Below are positions 37,710-47,495 of a stretch of DNA of 64,000 nucleotides, in pieces. Source of the stretch: Betaproteobacteria bacterium HGW-Betaproteobacteria-11 (GTDB taxonomy: Bacteria > Pseudomonadota > Gammaproteobacteria > Burkholderiales > Rhodocyclaceae); the NCBI GenBank assembly GCA_002842395.1, contig PHCV01000007.1, forward strand, positions 44,202 through 108,201. The letters run 5' to 3'. Every line of letters begins with the position of its first letter. Position 1 is the stretch's first letter. The translations under genes and the position numbers were made by a program. The notes under the pieces are model-generated. The model saw only the letters and a list, made by a program, of their open reading frames with translations. It had not been told where the DNA came from and did no database searches.

Positions 37710-39215
37710 TTACACGGCAAGGCGCCACCTGGAGAAACGCATGATGTGCCCGGGCACGCCGGCCAGCAAGCGGGCATGTCGCGGGCCATGCCAGCCGCCG
37801 ATCAGCGTTACCGCCTCGCGCAGGCGCGGATCGTCGCCGGCACAGTGCATCAGCAGGGTGCCGGCCTGGGCCAGGTCGTTGATCTGGCCCAGAGTGTCCT
37901 GCAGGCCGACCAGGCGCTTGAGGGCCGCGCGGGTTTTCGCGCGAGGCAGGAGTGGCGTGAAAAATTCCAGGGCGTAGCGCAACCGCTTGACGGCAATGCG
38001 CAGCGCATGCAGTGTCATCGGGTCATGCATTTTTGCCGTGCTGGCGCGGCGCAACAGGGTTTTGTGCAGGCGCTGCAGGCGCGCCGCGGCAAACTCGACC
38101 AACGGTGCGGAAGCCGGGTTTCCCGGCAGCTGGCAAAACAGGGTATGCAGCGCGACGAGCAGACTCTGTCCGTAACGGGCCGACTGCAAGAGGTCCTCTG
38201 CCGCATTGCGGGCATGGTAGCGTTGCAGCGTGATGACGTTGGAGAGCGTTGCCAGGCGCGGTTCGTCGGGCAGGGCGGCGAGTACGGGAGCGACGATTTC
38301 GGTTTGCAGCACGTCGAGGTCGCGTGCCTCGCCGAGCTGCCTGGCCAGCGGGCGCAGGGCATCTTTCAGCGTGGTGGCCTGGGTCTCGGGCAGCAATGGC
38401 GCGAAGAGCCGCAAGGCGGCAAACAGGCGACGCAGGGCGACGCGCATCTGGTGAATGTATTCGGGGTCCTCGCTGTGCAGCGCGCCGTCGTAGTTCTGCT
38501 GCAGATGATCGACGCAGGCCAGCGCAATCTGGCGGAAGGCCAGCAGCGGTGGCTGGCCGCCGTCGAGGGGAGGGCTGCTGGCCTTGACCGTTCGTGCGGT
38601 GGTCTCGTCGCCATGCAGCCGATACCCGCGTTCGGCCTTGGAGCGCACGGCCGGCACCAGCGGAATCCGTTCGGCCAGCGCGCTTGCCAGCGTAAACAGC
38701 GATTCCAGCGCCGCCTCCCCAGGCTCGGCGAGTTCCAGTTCCAGTTCGGAAATGGCTTCGCGTTTCCCGCCGGCGATGATCCAGCCGCGATCGAGGGTGA
38801 GCAACACGCCACCGGCAGGCGACCCGAAATGCCAGGTGGTGCGATGGAACCGGGTCTCGAACATCGGCAGCAGCTGGGAGAGCAGGTGTCGCTGTTGCAG
38901 TCGGTCACGCAGCTTTCCCGTTTCGATGGCCGAAAAATCGAAATGTCCGGCGTAGGGCGTTTCCCATTCCGGCCGGGCGGACAGGCCGGCCGCCGCCGTG
39001 CCGCTCTGCTTGACGGTTTGCAGCCAGAGTGAACCCTGTCGGCGCAGACGCAGGGCGATGCCGTGCCGGCGCAAGGCGAGGTCGGGGGTGTCATAATAGA
39101 TGTTGTCCAGGGTCGCGGCCTGACGGCGGGTGGCCGTCTTGAGCAGCGGCTGGCGCATGAAGCGGGATTGATCCTGTGGGCGCAGCGTCAGTTTGAACTC
39201 GATTTCTTCGGCCAT
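37710..39215 (-). CDS. CYTH-CHAD domain protein (inorganic triphosphatase-like)
   Basis: A 501-residue soluble protein. EEIEFKLTL gives the CYTH ExExK motif; the barrel continues with YYDTPDLALRRHGIALRLRR and ELELELAEPG. From about residue 210 the CHAD domain follows, all helical with conserved His/Arg (YIHQMRVALRRLFAALRLF, LHALRIAVKRLRYALEFF). YgiF-like proteins hydrolyse tripolyphosphate; CHAD binds polyphosphate. GGAG precedes ATG 39215. A polyphosphate link fits a PHA-storing bacterium, but this is inference. Confidence 0.92.
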   Translation of the reverse strand: MAEEIEFKLTLRPQDQSRFMRQPLLKTATRRQAATLDNIYYDTPDLALRRHGIALRLRRQGSLWLQTVKQSGTAAAGLSARPEWETPYAGHFDFSAIETGKLRDRLQQRHLLSQLLPMFETRFHRTTWHFGSPAGGVLLTLDRGWIIAGGKREAISELELELAEPGEAALESLFTLASALAERIPLVPAVRSKAERGYRLHGDETTARTVKASSPPLDGGQPPLLAFRQIALACVDHLQQNYDGALHSEDPEYIHQMRVALRRLFAALRLFAPLLPETQATTLKDALRPLARQLGEARDLDVLQTEIVAPVLAALPDEPRLATLSNVITLQRYHARNAAEDLLQSARYGQSLLVALHTLFCQLPGNPASAPLVEFAAARLQRLHKTLLRRASTAKMHDPMTLHALRIAVKRLRYALEFFTPLLPRAKTRAALKRLVGLQDTLGQINDLAQAGTLLMHCAGDDPRLREAVTLIGGWHGPRHARLLAGVPGHIMRFSRWRLAV

Positions 39216-39276
39216 GGTTAACTCCGCAAGTAAGCGGATCATTATCCATGAAGAGATCATAGGAATTATTACAGTG

Positions 39277-40098
39277 TCAGTCGTTACCGGAAGAAAACGG
39301 GGAAGTCTGGACGGGCTTGGGTGATTCCTCGAACCAGTTCAGCGTGCCGCGCAGGGTGACCACGGTGCCGACGATGATCAGCGTCGGCGCGCGCAGTCCG
39401 GCGGCGGTGGCCAGCGTCGGCAAGGTGGCGAGGGTGCCGGTGAGCGTGCGCTGGCTGGGCTGGGTGCCGTGCTGGACGATGGCGGCCGGCCAGTCGGCGG
39501 GCAGACCATGCTCGATCAACCGGGCACACAGATGCGGCAGGCCGGAGAGCCCCATGTAAATGACCACCGTCTGGCCCCGGCGCGCCAGCCCCGGCCAGTC
39601 GAGCTCGGCCTGGTCATCCTTCATGTGGCCGGTGACGAAGACACAGGCCTGGGCGTGATCGCGATGGGTGAGCGGGATCCCGGCATAAGCTGCCACCCCC
39701 GAGGCCGCCGTGATGCCGGGCACGACTTCGAAGGGGATGCCGGCCGCGGCGAGCGTTTCGACCTCCTCGCCACCGCGGCCGAAGACATAGGGATCGCCAC
39801 CCTTGAGACGCACCACGGAACGACCGGTGCGCGCCAGGCGCACCAGCAGATGGTTGATTTCCTCCTGCGGCAGGGCGTGGCTGCCGCAGCGCTTGCCGGC
39901 GTAGATGCGTTCGGCATCAGGACGGATCCGTTCGAGGATGGCTGCCGTGACCAGATTGTCATGGACGATGACGTCGGCGGCGGCGACCAGTCGCGCGGCT
40001 TTCAGGGTCAGCAGGTCGGGGTCGCCGGGGCCGGCGCCGACCAGATAGACCCAGCCGGGACGGGGCAGATTTTGCGGTGATCCGGTGTCTCGTGTCAT
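39277..40098 (-). CDS. cobA: Uroporphyrinogen-III C-methyltransferase
   Basis: SAM-dependent methylation of uroporphyrinogen III at C2 and C7 to precorrin-2, the branch point to cobalamin and siroheme. 273 residues. [45 protein letters not shown] and VIYMGLSGL identify the SUMT family. It stands alone here, 11 kb from the late cobalamin genes; no siroheme synthase domain is fused. cobA is the Pseudomonas name; Salmonella cobA is a different gene. Confidence 0.95.
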   Translation of the reverse strand: MTRDTGSPQNLPRPGWVYLVGAGPGDPDLLTLKAARLVAAADVIVHDNLVTAAILERIRPDAERIYAGKRCGSHALPQEEINHLLVRLARTGRSVVRLKGGDPYVFGRGGEEVETLAAAGIPFEVVPGITAASGVAAYAGIPLTHRDHAQACVFVTGHMKDDQAELDWPGLARRGQTVVIYMGLSGLPHLCARLIEHGLPADWPAAIVQHGTQPSQRTLTGTLATLPTLATAAGLRAPTLIIVGTVVTLRGTLNWFEESPKPVQTSPFSSGND

Positions 40099-40150
40099 GA
40101 TGGCAATGCTATCAGGAGCGGCGGCCTCCTGGCACCTCCGTCGTCACTTT

Positions 40151-40173
40151 GAAAAGTCGGCGCTGGCGATACG
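40151..40173 (+). repeat. Dispersed 23-bp motif, copy 10 (intergenic, perfect consensus)
   Basis: AAAAGTCGGCGCTGGCG then ATACGG, between divergent cobA and the antiporter gene. Confidence 0.95.
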
Positions 40174-40243
40174 GTGATCCGGGTAGCGTCAGTCATGGCA
40201 AAGCGCCGTTTTATGCTGGGCATTTCAGGAAAGAGAAGTTTTG

Positions 40244-41428
40244 ATGGAAAACTTGAACCATGTTCTGAGCGAAATCGCCTGGCCGCTGGCACTGGCGCTG
40301 GCCTGGCTGGGCGGAGAAGTGGGTCGCCGCTGGCTGGGGCTGCCACGGGTGAGCTGCTACGCGATCGTCGGCTTCTTCGTGGCTTCGAGCCAGAGCGGCT
40401 TTCTGCCGCCGCCCGGTGGCTCGATGACCCTGCTGGCCAATGTCGCCCTCGGCTTGATCCTCTTCGAGCTCGGCTACCGCATCAACCTGGGCTGGCTGCG
40501 GGCCAATCCCTGGCTGGGAGCCACCAGCGTGGTCGAGGCCGCGGCCACGTTCGGGCTGGTCTTTTTCATCGCCGTGATCTTCGGTCAGCCCCATATCCCG
40601 GCGCTACTGCTGGCGGCGCTGGCGATGCCGACCTCGCCCGCCGCCGCCTTGAGGGTGATCAATGACCTGCGCGGCTCGGGGCAGGTGACCGAGCGTACCC
40701 TGCACCTGTCGGCCTTCAATTGCGTATTCGCGGTCGTCGCTTTCAGGATCGTTGTCGGCTATGCGTTGCTGGCCGGCAACGGCAGCCTGTTCGAGGCGGT
40801 CTGGAACAGCGTGGTGGTGGTTCTGGTCTCGGCCGGACTGGGAACCCTGTTTGGCGTCGCCGTTCCCGGTTTGCTGCGCTTTACCGGGGGATTGACGCGC
40901 CATACCACGGTGGCCTTCGCGCTGGCCGTCGTGCTGCTCACCGCGCTGACGCAGACCTTGCAATTTTCACCGATCCTCGCGGCGCTGGTTTTCGGTCTGA
41001 TCGCCCGTCATCGCCGGGTGGTGCTGTCGCAGGCCCAGCGCAACTTTGGCGTCCTGGGCGACCTGCTGGCGGTGCAGTTGTTCGTTTTCGTCGCCGCCAC
41101 CCTCGACTGGCACCAAGTGGGTGTTGGCCTCAAACTGGCGCTGGTGGTCGTGGTGGCCCGGCTGCTGGTCAAAACCGGGGTCACCACGCTGTTTGCCCGG
41201 GTGAGCGGGCTGAGCTGGCGCAAAGGTGCGCTGACCGGCGTCGCGCTGATGCCGCTGTCGGTGTTTGCCGTTTTGCTGATCGAGCAGACGCGGTATCTTG
41301 GCGGTGATCTGGTCGAGCAGCTGAGCGGGATGACGGCGCTGGTGCTGTTGCTCGACCTGTTCGGGCCGCTGGCGACGCAATGGGCGCTGCGTCGTGCCGG
41401 CGAAGCGCAGCCAGGACGGGAGGATTAA
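40244..41428 (+). CDS. Cation:proton antiporter, CPA2 family
   Basis: A 394-residue inner-membrane protein with about 11-12 helices and no C-terminal RCK/TrkA-N domain. GLILFELGYRINLGWL and LAALAMPTSPAAALRVIND are typical of the Na+/H+ exchanger fold, as are VFGLIARHRRVVL and TGVALMPLSVFAVLL. The cation cannot be told. ATG 40244 is chosen over TTG 40241; AGGAAAGAG lies upstream. Confidence 0.88.
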   Translation: MENLNHVLSEIAWPLALALAWLGGEVGRRWLGLPRVSCYAIVGFFVASSQSGFLPPPGGSMTLLANVALGLILFELGYRINLGWLRANPWLGATSVVEAAATFGLVFFIAVIFGQPHIPALLLAALAMPTSPAAALRVINDLRGSGQVTERTLHLSAFNCVFAVVAFRIVVGYALLAGNGSLFEAVWNSVVVVLVSAGLGTLFGVAVPGLLRFTGGLTRHTTVAFALAVVLLTALTQTLQFSPILAALVFGLIARHRRVVLSQAQRNFGVLGDLLAVQLFVFVAATLDWHQVGVGLKLALVVVVARLLVKTGVTTLFARVSGLSWRKGALTGVALMPLSVFAVLLIEQTRYLGGDLVEQLSGMTALVLLLDLFGPLATQWALRRAGEAQPGRED

Positions 41429-41429
41429 A

Positions 41430-41593
41430 ATGAAACGGTCTCCATGCTCGCTACGTTCGCTGCCCCCCGGGGGAGCGGGTCGGCGCCTTTGGCCGGCCGG
41501 AGGGCGCTAGGATGAAACAGCCCCCTTACTCGCGACGCTCGTTTCCCCCCGAGGGGGAGGTCAGTTCCTTCGGGACGGCCGTGCGGAACTGAC
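41430..41593. repeat. Tandem pair of degenerate 82-bp units
   Basis: Unit 1 (41430-41511) and unit 2 (41512-41593) each start with ATGAAAC and carry CTCGC-ACG-TCG, then a CCCCCCGNGGGGGAG hairpin, then a second inverted repeat (CCGGCC-type in unit 1; CAGTTCC...GGAACTG in unit 2). Similar C-tract/G-tract intergenic repeats are common in betaproteobacteria. No gene is supported here. Confidence 0.8.
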
Positions 41594-42721
41594 ATGCCAC
41601 TGGAAACCTTCAAGTCCAGCGAGCCGTTGACCCTGGGGGTCGAGCTCGAACTGCAACTGGTCAACCCGACCGATTTCGATCTGGCGGCGGCGGCCTCCGA
41701 CATGCTGCATCTGCTCGGACGCAAACCCTTCCCCGGCGACGTCAAGCCGGAAATCACCGAAAGCATGATCGAGATCGCCACCGACGTGCATACCCGGCAC
41801 GACGCGTTGCTGGCCCAGTTGCGGGAGATGCGCGATGCGCTGGTTGGGGCGGGCGACCGGCTCAACGTCGCGGTCTGCGGCGGTGGCACGCATCCCTTCC
41901 AGCGCTGGTTCGATCAGCGCATTTTCGCCCGGCCCCGCTTCAATGAGCTCTCGCAGCTCTACGGCTATCTTGCCAAGCAATTCACCGTGTTCGGCCAGCA
42001 TGTGCATGTCGGCTGCGGCTCGGCCGACGAAGGCTTGTATCTGCTCCACGCGCTCGGTCGCTATCTGCCGCATTTCATCGCGCTGTCGGCCTCGTCGCCC
42101 TTTTCGCAGGGCGTCGATACGCTGTTCGACTCGGCGCGACTGAATTCGGTGTTTGCCTTTCCGCTCTCGGGCCGTGCGCCCTTCCTGTTAAAGTGGGGCG
42201 ACTTCGAGACCGATTACTTCACCAAGATGGAGGCGACGGGAGTGGTGAAGAGCATGAAGGATTTTTACTGGGACATCCGGCCCAAGCCGGAGTACGGCAC
42301 CATCGAGCTGCGCGTGTGCGACACGCCGCTCACGGTCGAGCGCGCCGCCGCGCTCGCCTGCTACCTGCAGGCGCTGTGCCGCATGCTGCTCGAAGAGCGG
42401 GTGACGCTGTCCGAGGACGGCTATCTGGTCTATAACTACAACCGTTTCCAGGCCTGCCGTTTCGGTCTCGACGGCACCATTGTCGACCCCAGGAACTATG
42501 AAAGCCTCTCCTTGCGCGAGGATATCCTGACCACCTTGCGTCATCTGGCTCCCCATGCCAAAGCCCTGTCCAGCGAGCCCGCGCTCGACGAGCTTTACAT
42601 GGTGGCTACCCGGGCGGGAAACCATGCCGGTTTCCTGCGTCGACAGTACGGCGAAGGGGGTGGTCTCGCCGGCATGGTGGAGGCGGGAGTGCGTGGTTTC
42701 CGCTCGGGAGTCGCGTCATGA
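41594..42721 (+). CDS. ybdK: YbdK-type carboxylate-amine ligase (glutamate-cysteine ligase 2 family)
   Basis: A 375-residue ATP-dependent ligase. [45 protein letters not shown] and [12 protein letters not shown] follow the GCS2 family. YbdK has weak glutamate-cysteine ligase activity in vitro; the true substrate is uncertain. The downstream amidotransferase overlaps it by ATGA, so the two may make and break a gamma-glutamyl amide. Confidence 0.9.
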   Translation: MPLETFKSSEPLTLGVELELQLVNPTDFDLAAAASDMLHLLGRKPFPGDVKPEITESMIEIATDVHTRHDALLAQLREMRDALVGAGDRLNVAVCGGGTHPFQRWFDQRIFARPRFNELSQLYGYLAKQFTVFGQHVHVGCGSADEGLYLLHALGRYLPHFIALSASSPFSQGVDTLFDSARLNSVFAFPLSGRAPFLLKWGDFETDYFTKMEATGVVKSMKDFYWDIRPKPEYGTIELRVCDTPLTVERAAALACYLQALCRMLLEERVTLSEDGYLVYNYNRFQACRFGLDGTIVDPRNYESLSLREDILTTLRHLAPHAKALSSEPALDELYMVATRAGNHAGFLRRQYGEGGGLAGMVEAGVRGFRSGVAS

Positions 42722-43494
42722 TCGGCCGTCGACGTCCGATCCGGATCGGGCTTTCGGCGCGGATATTCCACCCCGAGCCGGGCAGCGCCGGCATTCGCAG
42801 CCGGACGCTGCAAGTGCTCGAACAGAGCGTGGCACAGTGGATCGCCTCGCGAAACGTGCTGGTGCTGATGGTGCCTTCGGTGGTGGCTGACGGCGAGTTA
42901 CTGCGCAGCAACATCCGCTTGCGCGACTATGCCGAATATCTCGATGGCCTGATCCTGCAGGGCGGCAACGATGTCAGTCCGCAGACATATGGCGAAGAGC
43001 CCTTGCGCCCGGAATGGACCGGCGATCCGGTGCGCGATGCCTATGAGCTGGAACTGGTGCATGAATTCATGGAAGCCGGCAAGCCCATCCTCGGGATTTG
43101 CCGCGGAATGCAGCTGATCAACGTTGCGCTGGGCGGTTCGCTGTACCAGGACTTGCCGACGCAGCATCCGGATGCGCTCGCACACGAAACCGCTGCCTAT
43201 GATCGCTATGCCCATGCCATAGAGTTCACCGCGGGTGGAAAATTCTCCGCCTGGTTCGGCGGCAGCGGTGGAGGCCAGGTCGTTTCGATCCATCATCAGG
43301 CACTCAACCGGCTTGGCCGCGGGGTGATGGTGGAAGCGCAGGCCAGTGACGGCGTGATCGAGGCGGTTCGCTGGAACGGGCGCAGCTTCGTCTGCGGCGT
43401 GCAGTGGCACCCGGAGTTTCATGGCCAGGCGGCGGGCGGCGATTTGCTCGACTGCGCTCCGCTGCTGGATGCTTTCCTCGGCGCGGCGCGCTGA
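42718..43494 (+). CDS. Class I glutamine amidotransferase, PuuD-like gamma-glutamyl hydrolase
   Basis: A 258-residue hydrolase. [17 protein letters not shown] holds the nucleophilic Cys, and [10 protein letters not shown] the His-x-Glu of the triad. [16 protein letters not shown] is typical of gamma-glutamyl-GABA hydrolases (PuuD). Overlap with the ligase gene indicates translational coupling; a polyamine/GABA role is inferred. Confidence 0.88.
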   Translation: MIGRRRPIRIGLSARIFHPEPGSAGIRSRTLQVLEQSVAQWIASRNVLVLMVPSVVADGELLRSNIRLRDYAEYLDGLILQGGNDVSPQTYGEEPLRPEWTGDPVRDAYELELVHEFMEAGKPILGICRGMQLINVALGGSLYQDLPTQHPDALAHETAAYDRYAHAIEFTAGGKFSAWFGGSGGGQVVSIHHQALNRLGRGVMVEAQASDGVIEAVRWNGRSFVCGVQWHPEFHGQAAGGDLLDCAPLLDAFLGAAR

Positions 43495-43737
43495 TTCCGG
43501 TCGGCGGGCGAGAACAGGCTGCCGGGTCCCGTGCGATAATCAAGGCAATAAAAAATCCTCCGCTGGCTTGTCGAACCCGGCCAGCGGCGAATCGAAGCTT
43601 TTTTCAGAATCTCCCGGAAATCCTTATGACTGTTTGGCCCAACTCTTTGACGAGACAAGTGGAATTCCACCGGGCCGCCTCGTCCGGCCCGGCGTGGCGA
43701 CCCCACTGCTTCCCGGATAGCGTGGGGACGTGACGCC

Positions 43738-44529
43738 ATGTCGGTTCTGACCTGGTTGATCGTCATGTCGCTGGCAGGGGGCGTTTTGAGCGTCCTCGCG
43801 GCCGCGGCGATTTCCTTCCGGGCGCCTGTGCACTGGGTTTCGCAGCTGGTCAGTTATGCGATCGGTGCGCTCCTGGGCGCGGCCTTTCTCGAGGTTTTGC
43901 CGCATGCGATCACCGCCAGCGGTGATGCGACCACCACCACGGCGACAGTGCTCGGCGGCATCCTGATTTTTTTCGTCCTCGAAAAACTGGTGCTCTGGCG
44001 ACATTGCCATATCGAGTCCTGCGAGGGGCACGAACCCCGGTTCGCGCCCCACGGCCATGGCGCCGACCATGGCCGTAGCGGCATGCTGATCGTGATCGGC
44101 GACACGTTCCACAATGCGGTCGATGGCGTGTTGATTGCCGCTGCCTTCATGGAAGATGTCCGGCTCGGCATCATCACCGGGGTGGCCATGATCGCGCACG
44201 AGATTCCCCAGGAGATCGGCGACTTCATGATTCTGCTGCACTCGGGTTATTCCAAGTCGCGCGCGCTGGCGTTGAACATTCTCTCCAGCTTCGCCATGCT
44301 GGCCGGCGCCCTGCTGGCGTACCTGGCCCTGGGCCAGATGCAGAGCATGGTGCCGGCGCTGCTGGCGCTGGCCTCGGCCAGCATGATCTATGTCGCGGTG
44401 GCCGACCTGATTCCGGGCTTGCACAAGCGTCCGGAACTCGGCGTCACGCTACAGCAGACTTTACTCATCGCGGCCGGGATCGCCAGCATCGTGCTGACGC
44501 ACCGGCTCGTCGATCATCTCGCGGGCTAG
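43738..44529 (+). CDS. ZIP family divalent metal transporter
   Basis: A 263-residue inner-membrane protein with about eight helices. GDTFHNAVDGVLIAAAF (helix 4) and MIAHEIPQEIGDF (helix 5) carry the ZIP metal-binding HN and HExxQE. A His-rich loop, GHEPRFAPHGHGADHG, lies between helices 3 and 4. Zinc or iron uptake is likely; specificity is unknown. The 243 bp upstream hold an imperfect hairpin (CCGCTGGC...GCCAGCGG, about 43561-43588) followed by a T-run. Confidence 0.93.
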   Translation: MSVLTWLIVMSLAGGVLSVLAAAAISFRAPVHWVSQLVSYAIGALLGAAFLEVLPHAITASGDATTTTATVLGGILIFFVLEKLVLWRHCHIESCEGHEPRFAPHGHGADHGRSGMLIVIGDTFHNAVDGVLIAAAFMEDVRLGIITGVAMIAHEIPQEIGDFMILLHSGYSKSRALALNILSSFAMLAGALLAYLALGQMQSMVPALLALASASMIYVAVADLIPGLHKRPELGVTLQQTLLIAAGIASIVLTHRLVDHLAG

Positions 44530-44688
44530 TCGCCGCCGCCGGCGGTGGGGCGTGCCGAAGAGCCAGAGAAACAGCGCCAGCGGCGCGGCGCCGAAGAGAA
44601 CGAAGGTCAGCAGACCGGCAGTGAGACTGGATTCGGTGGCCGCCATCAGGACGACGACATAGAGCCACGCGATGGCGATGAGGTACAT
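44461..44688 (-). CDS. Small conserved membrane protein
   Basis: A 75-residue protein with two transmembrane helices (MYLIAIAWLYVVVLMAATES, then a Phe/Leu-rich helix) and a basic tail (TPHRRRRRLAREMIDE). Similar small proteins are, from memory, widespread in betaproteobacteria, with no known role. ATG 44688 is favoured over ATG 44766, as the extra N-terminus looks non-coding. It overlaps the end of the convergent ZIP gene by 69 nt. Confidence 0.65.
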   Translation of the reverse strand: MYLIAIAWLYVVVLMAATESSLTAGLLTFVLFGAAPLALFLWLFGTPHRRRRRLAREMIDEPVRQHDAGDPGRDE

Positions 44689-44745
44689 GCGTGGATTGTA
44701 AGCACAAGCGGATCGCTGCGCGGGCAACATGCGGCTGGCGGTTTC

Positions 44746-44774
44746 TTGACACCGTCTGTTGTGCAATGCAAAAT
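44746..44774 (+). promoter_or_regulatory. Sigma-70 promoter of phaC with a possible PhaR-type site
   Basis: TTGACA (44746-44751), a 17-nt spacer and CAAAAT (44769-44774). TTGTGCAATGCAAA overlaps the -10; TGC-rich repeats of this kind are bound by PhaR in related bacteria. The -35 is consensus. Repressor binding is inferred. Confidence 0.65.
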
Positions 44775-44799
44775 CGACCCATTCCAGAGGAGTTCACCC

Positions 44800-46530
44800 A
44801 TGTCGTCCATCCCCAATTCAGACGCAGCGCTCAAGTCAATGCAGCAGGCAGGTGAAGTTCTAATGCAGGGATTTGGCCAGTTGCTGGCGGCGCAGGCGCA
44901 GAATGCTCAGGGGACGGCGCCGGGCGTTGCTTTCCCTGGCATGGATACGGAAGCACTCAAGAGTCTGCAGCAGGGCTGGATGGCCCGCCACCAGCAGCTC
45001 TGGCAGGCGATGCTCAACAAGGCGCCCGACCAGCCGGCGCCGCAGGTTGTCAGCCCCGAGCCGGGGGACAAGCGTTTCTCCGGCCTGGCCTGGAGCGAGA
45101 GTCCGATCTACGATTATCTGCGCCAGGCGTATCTGCTCAATGCAGACTACATGCGGCAAACGGTCGAGATCACGCCGGTGGCCGATGGCAAGGCCAAAGA
45201 CCGGATGCGCTTCATGACCCGGCAGATCATCGATGCGCTGGCGCCGTCGAACTTCGTGGCGACCAATCCGGAGTTCGTCCGCACCGCGCTCGATACGCAG
45301 GGGGAGAGCATCCGCCAGGGCATCCAGAACTTGCTCGCCGACCTGGAAAAGGGCCGCATCTCGATGACCGACGATGCCGCCTTCGAGGTCGGCAGTAACC
45401 TGGCGAATACGCCCGGTGCCGTGGTGTTCGAGAACGCCTTGTTCCAGTTGATCCAGTATTCGCCACTGACCGAGACAGTGGCCAGGCGTCCCTTCCTGCT
45501 GGTGCCACCCTGTATCAACAAGTTCTACATCCTCGATCTGCAGCCGGAAAATTCCTTCGTCCGCTACGCCGTCGAGCAGGGCAATACCGTGTTCATGATC
45601 TCCTGGCGCAACGTCAAGGAAGACCTCGGCCAGCTGACCTGGGATGATTACATCGAACAAGGCGTGCTCACCGCCCTGCGGACGGTCAACCGGATTTGCG
45701 GCAGCGAGCAGTCCAACGTGCTCGGCTTCTGCGTCGGCGGCACGTTGCTTGCCTCGGCCCTGGCCGTGGCCTGTGCTCGTGGCGAGAATCCGGCCGCCTC
45801 GCTGACCCTGCTCACCACCTTGCTCGATTTCTCCGATGCCGGCGAGCTCGGCTGTCTGGTCGATGAGGCGTCGGTGGCGACGCGCGAAGCGACCATCGGC
45901 AAGGGCGGCCTGCTGCGCGGCAGTGAACTGGCCAGCGTGTTCTCGGCGTTGCGCGCCAACGATCTGATCTGGAATTATGTTGTCGGCAATTATCTGAAGG
46001 GCAACAAGCCGCCGGCCTTCGATCTGCTCTACTGGAATTCCGACGCGACCAATCTGCCTGGCCCCTTCCTCGCCTGGTATCTGCGCAACATGTACCTGGA
46101 AAACAACCTGCGCGTGCCGGGCAAGCTCGAGATGTGCGGCGTCAAGGCCGATCTCGGCCGCATCGACATGCCGGCTTTCCTGTTTGCCAGCCGCGAGGAT
46201 CACATCGTGCCCTGGCAGACCTCCTATCTCGGCCGGCGCCTGCTGGGCAGCCAGACGACCTTCGTTCTCGGCGCCTCCGGACATATTGCCGGGCCGATCA
46301 ATCCGGCCTCCAAGAACAAGCGCAGCTATTGGCTGAGCGACAGCGATTCGGCGGTTGCCGACAACTGGCTGGCCGCATCGACCGAAGTCAAGGGTAGCTG
46401 GTGGCCGCATTGGACGGCCTGGCTCAAGCAGTACGCCGATGGCGAAATGCCGGCGCGGGGGCGTCTTGGCAGCGCCGACTTTCCGCCGATCGAACCGGCG
46501 CCAGGGCGGTATGTGAAGGAGAAGGCATAG
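44800..46530 (+). CDS. phaC: Class I poly(3-hydroxyalkanoate) synthase
   Basis: Polymerises (R)-3-hydroxyacyl-CoA into PHA granules. 576 residues. The lipase-like box GFCVGGT carries the catalytic Cys near residue 309; the triad Asp lies in ASREDHIVPW and the His in GASGHIAGP. The N-terminal helical domain and length mark class I. AGAGGAG precedes ATG 44800. phaB and phaR follow. The C-terminus includes GSADF, encoded by a variant dispersed-motif copy. Confidence 0.96.
   Translation: MSSIPNSDAALKSMQQAGEVLMQGFGQLLAAQAQNAQGTAPGVAFPGMDTEALKSLQQGWMARHQQLWQAMLNKAPDQPAPQVVSPEPGDKRFSGLAWSESPIYDYLRQAYLLNADYMRQTVEITPVADGKAKDRMRFMTRQIIDALAPSNFVATNPEFVRTALDTQGESIRQGIQNLLADLEKGRISMTDDAAFEVGSNLANTPGAVVFENALFQLIQYSPLTETVARRPFLLVPPCINKFYILDLQPENSFVRYAVEQGNTVFMISWRNVKEDLGQLTWDDYIEQGVLTALRTVNRICGSEQSNVLGFCVGGTLLASALAVACARGENPAASLTLLTTLLDFSDAGELGCLVDEASVATREATIGKGGLLRGSELASVFSALRANDLIWNYVVGNYLKGNKPPAFDLLYWNSDATNLPGPFLAWYLRNMYLENNLRVPGKLEMCGVKADLGRIDMPAFLFASREDHIVPWQTSYLGRRLLGSQTTFVLGASGHIAGPINPASKNKRSYWLSDSDSAVADNWLAASTEVKGSWWPHWTAWLKQYADGEMPARGRLGSADFPPIEPAPGRYVKEKA
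46461..46483 (-). repeat. Dispersed 23-bp motif, copy 11 (variant, in phaC)
   Basis: Complement reads GAAAGTCGGCGCTGCCA then AGACGC. Core GTCGGCGCTG intact, flanks diverged. Confidence 0.75.
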
Positions 46531-46657
46531 CAAGGAAATGTGATCGATCGGTCGCAGATTGCACCTCGGCCGTTGATTGGGGCGAGCGAAGGGGGAGCGT
46601 TCAAGGCGGCAGCCCCGCCCATGGCGCCAATTTTTCATCTCAGACGGAGTAGCAAAA

Positions 46658-47401
46658 ATGACGAAAAAAGTAGCTTTGGTAACGGGAGCAATGGGTGGCC
46701 TTGGCACGGCGATCTGTCAGGCGTTTGCGCAGGCCGGGCACAAGGTGGTGGCGGCCTATCATCCCGAGTACGACAAAAAGGACGAGTGGCTCAAGGAGAT
46801 GGCGGCGGCCGGATTTCAGGATATTGTTTGCGTCGCCGGTGACATTTCCGTTTTCGGGGACTGCCAGCGCATGGTGGCCGAGGCTGAAACACAAGCTGGA
46901 CAAGTGGATATTCTGGTGAATAACGCCGGGATTACCCGTGACAAGTTTTTCGCCAAGATGGAACAGGATCAATGGAATGCGGTGATCAACACCAATCTCA
47001 ACAGTCTGTTCAACATGACCAAGCAGGTTTCCGCCAAGATGGCTGAACGCGGCTGGGGCCGCATCATCAACATTTCCTCGGTCAATGGCGTCAAGGGCCA
47101 GGCCGGGCAAACCAATTATTCGGCCGCCAAGGCCGGCGTGATCGGCTTCACCAAGGCGCTGGCGCAGGAGATGGCGACCAAGGGCGTGACGGTCAATGCC
47201 ATCGCCCCGGGCTACATCGCCACCAAGATGGTGATGGCGATCCGCGAAGACGTGCTCAACAGTATCATCGATACGGTGCCCATGAAGCGGCTCGGCAAGC
47301 CCGAGGAAATCGGCGGCCTGTGCAACTACCTGGCATCGGATGTCGCCGGCTACATGACCGGGGCGACGCTGAACATGAATGGCGGCCTGTACTACCAGTA
47401 A
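46658..47401 (+). CDS. phaB: Acetoacetyl-CoA reductase
   Basis: NADPH-dependent short-chain dehydrogenase making (R)-3-hydroxybutyryl-CoA for PhaC. 247 residues. ALVTGAMGGLG (cofactor loop), NNAG, the Ser of INISSVNG, and YSAAKAG with catalytic Tyr and Lys. GGAG precedes ATG 46658. Between phaC and phaR, with phaA absent from the window. Confidence 0.95.
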   Translation: MTKKVALVTGAMGGLGTAICQAFAQAGHKVVAAYHPEYDKKDEWLKEMAAAGFQDIVCVAGDISVFGDCQRMVAEAETQAGQVDILVNNAGITRDKFFAKMEQDQWNAVINTNLNSLFNMTKQVSAKMAERGWGRIINISSVNGVKGQAGQTNYSAAKAGVIGFTKALAQEMATKGVTVNAIAPGYIATKMVMAIREDVLNSIIDTVPMKRLGKPEEIGGLCNYLASDVAGYMTGATLNMNGGLYYQ

Positions 47402-47495
47402 ATCGTTTGTCGATTGAGCCCAACGCCGATCCCTGTTTTCAGGGGTCGGCGACCACCGATCGGGACGCAAGCATGCAACCTTGGAGGAGAACGCA

